Shown here: positions 61,805-64,000 of the stretch, piece by piece | Numbering within the stretch: position 1 is the stretch's first letter | Layout of the letters: each line of letters begins with the position of its first letter | DNA from: Spirosoma telluris | GTDB taxonomy: Bacteria; Bacteroidota; Bacteroidia; Cytophagales; Spirosomataceae | DNA length: 64,000 nt | Assembly (NCBI GenBank): GCA_003259005.1 | Contig: QLII01000001.1 | Location: forward strand, 3,364,501 to 3,428,500 | Direction: 5' to 3' | Notes under the pieces: generated by a model | The model's database searches: none | What the model saw: the letters and a program-made list of their open reading frames with translations, nothing else | What the model was told of the DNA's origin: nothing | Translations under genes and position numbers: made by a program

Positions 61805-62865
61805 TTACCAGTTAGCCCGACGCAGTTTATCGGGTTTCAGCACCCGGATCCCTCCCCACTCACCTCAATCAGACCGTCCTGTTTGAACTCACTCAGGGTT
61901 CGAATAAGCGATTCCGTAGCCGTTCCGATAACAGCAGCCAGGTCATCACGCGAGAGTTGAATAGGTGGGGCAGGGTCACCATTGGGTAAGGGTTCCTGAA
62001 GCCGCAACAGGGCATCGGCTACACGCCGACGTAGGGAGCTGTAGGCCATGCCCAGTAATTGATCTTCTTTTTCGCTGACTCGTCCCGCCAATAGTCGCAC
62101 AAACTGCCGTCCTACTTCGGGCTGGGCATTCAGCAGTTGCCGGAAATCATCCTTCGGAATATAGACCAGTTCAGCGTCATCGAGGGTTAGGGCAGAGTCC
62201 GTATAGGCTGTTTCTTCGAGCAGGGCCAGGTCGCCAAAAAACTCCCCAGGACCATACAGGCCAGTCACTAACTCTTTGCCATCGGTATTGGCTCTGGTTG
62301 TTTTAACCCGACCACTTTTTAGAAAATAGAGCCGTGTAGGCTCATCACCTTCCGTATAAACGAACTGTTTTTTAGCAACATGATGCGTTTTGCGATCAGC
62401 CGATAAGCTTTGGAGACTTCCACCCGTTTTACGGGCATCATCCAGAAACTGGGTCAACCCTTCCTGCTGTAGGTTATACGATTCAGCCCGGAGGTTCGTG
62501 AATCGGTTTAGGCGCCCTTCTACCGCACTAAGCAGCTCAGTATCATCAAACGGTTTGGTCAGGTAATCATCGGCACCCAGTTCCATTCCCTTCCGAAAAT
62601 CAACCCGTTCGGATTTAGCCGTGAGAAAGATAAATGGAATTCCGTTCAGGTCAGGGTTTTTATTAACGATATGTAACACGCCGTAGCCATCCAGAACCGG
62701 CATCATGATGTCGCAGATAATTAAGTCAGGATGATCGGCTAAGGCCTGTTCAACGCCAAGTTTACCGTTTTCGGCGGTTAAAACCCGGTAACCAGCCAGT
62801 TCCAGAATTTCGGCTGTATTTTCCCGAATATCAGCATTGTCTTCAATGAGCAGAATCGTTTTCAT
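61805..62865 (-). CDS. Response regulator with receiver, cyclic-nucleotide-binding and Crp HTH domains, one frame break near the C-terminus
   Basis: 353 residues after restoring one G at 61854-61857 (EVSGGGIRVLKPDKLRRANW). Receiver 1-125: LLIEDNADIRE, phosphoacceptor in LIICDIMMPVLDG, FIFLTAKS, YLTKPFDD. Then a cNMP-binding jelly roll (about 155-270; KKQFVYTEGDEPTRLYFLKSGRV, GLYGPGEFFGDLALLEE) and a Crp winged HTH (about 285-350; LSRDDLAAVIGTATESLIRTLSEF). REC-CRP proteins couple phosphorylation to a Crp/Fnr-type regulator; the cyclic-nucleotide pocket here lacks a clear PGxxFGE-RTA match, so the ligand is uncertain. It overlaps the upstream histidine kinase gene by 4 bp, its probable partner. 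Confidence 0.9.
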
Positions 62866-64000
62866 AAGGAAGGAAATGTAAGTATAACGGTTGTACCTTC
62901 GCCTAACTCACTGGTTAGTTCTATGGTCCCACCTAACAAGTCGAGGTATCTGGCAACGATATGCAGACCAAGGCCGGTACCGGCAAAATTAGTCGCGTTT
63001 CTAGCCCGAAAAAAGCGTTCGAACAAGTGTTTTTGATCTTCAGTCGAAATACCAATACCGTGATCGCGAATAATGAGTTGAAAGACGTCTACCTGACAAT
63101 GAACCTTCAAATGAATCACCTGATTGTCAGACGAGTATTTAATTGCATTCGACAGTAAGTTTACCAGAATTTTTCGCAATAATGACGGATCACTGCGTAC
63201 AGGCTGTGGACAATCTAATTCGGATTGAACCTGTTGGCCGGTTTTCAGCATATCCTGTAAATCCGTTACGACTTCTGTCACTAATCCGGGCAAATCGACC
63301 CAGGCCCAGTCAGCCTCAAGGCGCCCTTCTTCGAGCCGTCCTACCGACAAAAACTCCTCTAAAATGTTGTTCAGATGATTGACCGAGGATTTGATCCGGT
63401 GCACATGGCGCAATCGTTTGTCTTGCTGATCGGTAGTTGGGTATTTTCCAATCAGCGACGCAGAGGTTAAAACGGCACTCAGGGGCGTTCTGAACTCATG
63501 CGAGGCCATCGATACAAAGCGGGATTTCAGTTCTCCCAATTCACGTTCGGCCACAAGGGCTTTGGCTAACTCATCTTTTGACCGTTCGAGTTGATGGAGG
63601 GTAGCCATGAGCGCATGAGTACGGTCGGCAACTTTCTGCTCTAACTCAGCATTGAGCTGTTGGATGCGACTTTTATGCTCCAGCAAGGTTTGTTCAGCCT
63701 TTTTTTTTGCCGTTATGTCAATAATATAGCCAACCGACAGCAGTGTGTTCTCCTTGTAGAAATAGCTCAGACTGATTTCAACCGGAAATATCGAACCATC
63801 TTTCCGTTTGGCATATAGGTCCCCCCCTGCCCCATGGCCCGCACCTGCGGATTGGCGTTGAATGAAGCGCGCAACTGGGCGTGCCGGTGCGCTGCCGAAT
63901 CAGGCACTAGGGCGTCGATACCTAACGTACTCATTTCATCTTCCCCATACCCAAACAGCGCACAGGCATAGTGATTGGACGAAATAATTTGGCCTTGCTC
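62862..64000 (-). CDS. PAS-containing sensor histidine kinase, partial (N-terminus outside window), one frame break
   Basis: 380 codons visible with one G restored in the G run at 63821-63827, which joins AMGQGG to DLYAKRKDGSIFPVEISLSY. Order: end of a PAS domain (EDEMSTLGIDALVP ... YIIDITAKKKAEQ), a coiled coil (HKSRIQQLNAELEQKVADRT), HisKA with H-box VSMASHEFRTPLSAVLTSAS, and HATPase_c with N-box LRKILVNLLSNAIKYSS, G1 IIRDHGIGIS, F-box LFERFFRAR and G2 AGTGLGLHIV. Cytoplasmic in the visible part; any sensor or membrane segment lies beyond the window. It is coupled to the REC-CRP gene and should phosphorylate it. Confidence 0.9.

Overview
The window is from a member of the Bacteroidota, most likely a Cytophagales relative of Spirosoma. 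Supporting signs are two SusC/SusD pairs with carboxypeptidase-like N-terminal domains, SpII lipoproteins, type IX secretion C-terminal domains (type A at 53.0-53.3 kb, type B at 46.5-46.7 kb), TPR-type histidine kinases, LytTR regulators and about 50% GC by eye. The genus is inference.

Layout. 0-7.3 kb: two alpha/beta hydrolases, a TPR histidine kinase with a REC/sigma54-activator partner, and a secreted propeller protein. 7.6-26.1 kb: an 18.5 kb minus-strand polysaccharide utilisation locus (PUL1) reading susC, susD, SASA esterase, GH43/117-like, sodium:solute symporter, FAD oxidoreductase, GH16, GH95, GH43/117-like, GH9-like, GH43/117-like. 26.45-27.48 kb: a LacI regulator divergent from PUL1. 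27.6-34.9 kb: PUL2 (susC, susD and a large unrecognised exported protein). 36.1-42.5 kb: an L-fucose operon (AraC regulator, L-fuconate dehydratase, SDR dehydrogenase, RhaM-type mutarotase, FucP-type permease, GH29 fucosidase with a discoidin domain). 42.8-46.7 kb: a decayed IS3 copy beside a 5'-truncated, nonsense-bearing type-B secreted protein. 46.9-49.2 kb: MBOAT plus SGNH polysaccharide O-acetylation pair. 49.5-53.9 kb: murF, an FG-GAP protein and a small acidic protein. 54.1-59.6 kb: one 1.8 kaa repeat surface protein. 60.3-64.0 kb: LytTR regulator, UspA-like protein, REC-CRP regulator and PAS histidine kinase.

How it works together. PUL1 and PUL2 carry the same two upstream signals: a 27-bp box and, about 21 bp further out, a perfect long inverted repeat made of two LacI-type operators 19 bp apart. 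The first copy lies between susC1 and the LacI gene. The LacI protein is therefore the likely common repressor of both PULs and of itself. PUL1 and the GH29 gene would release L-fucose (or L-galactose) from an outer-membrane-imported glycan, and the fucose operon would oxidise it through L-fuconate.

Two further patterns cross the window. First, a modular interspersed repeat with conserved, imperfectly inverted ends beginning CTAGTRCT occurs at five intergenic loci, in eight units including a 43-bp minimal form. Second, about 39 reading-frame breaks are each repaired by restoring one base, nearly always a G or C next to a G/C run. That is the mark of consensus-sequence error, so I annotate these genes as single loci. 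Real decay is confined to the IS3 copy and its neighbour.
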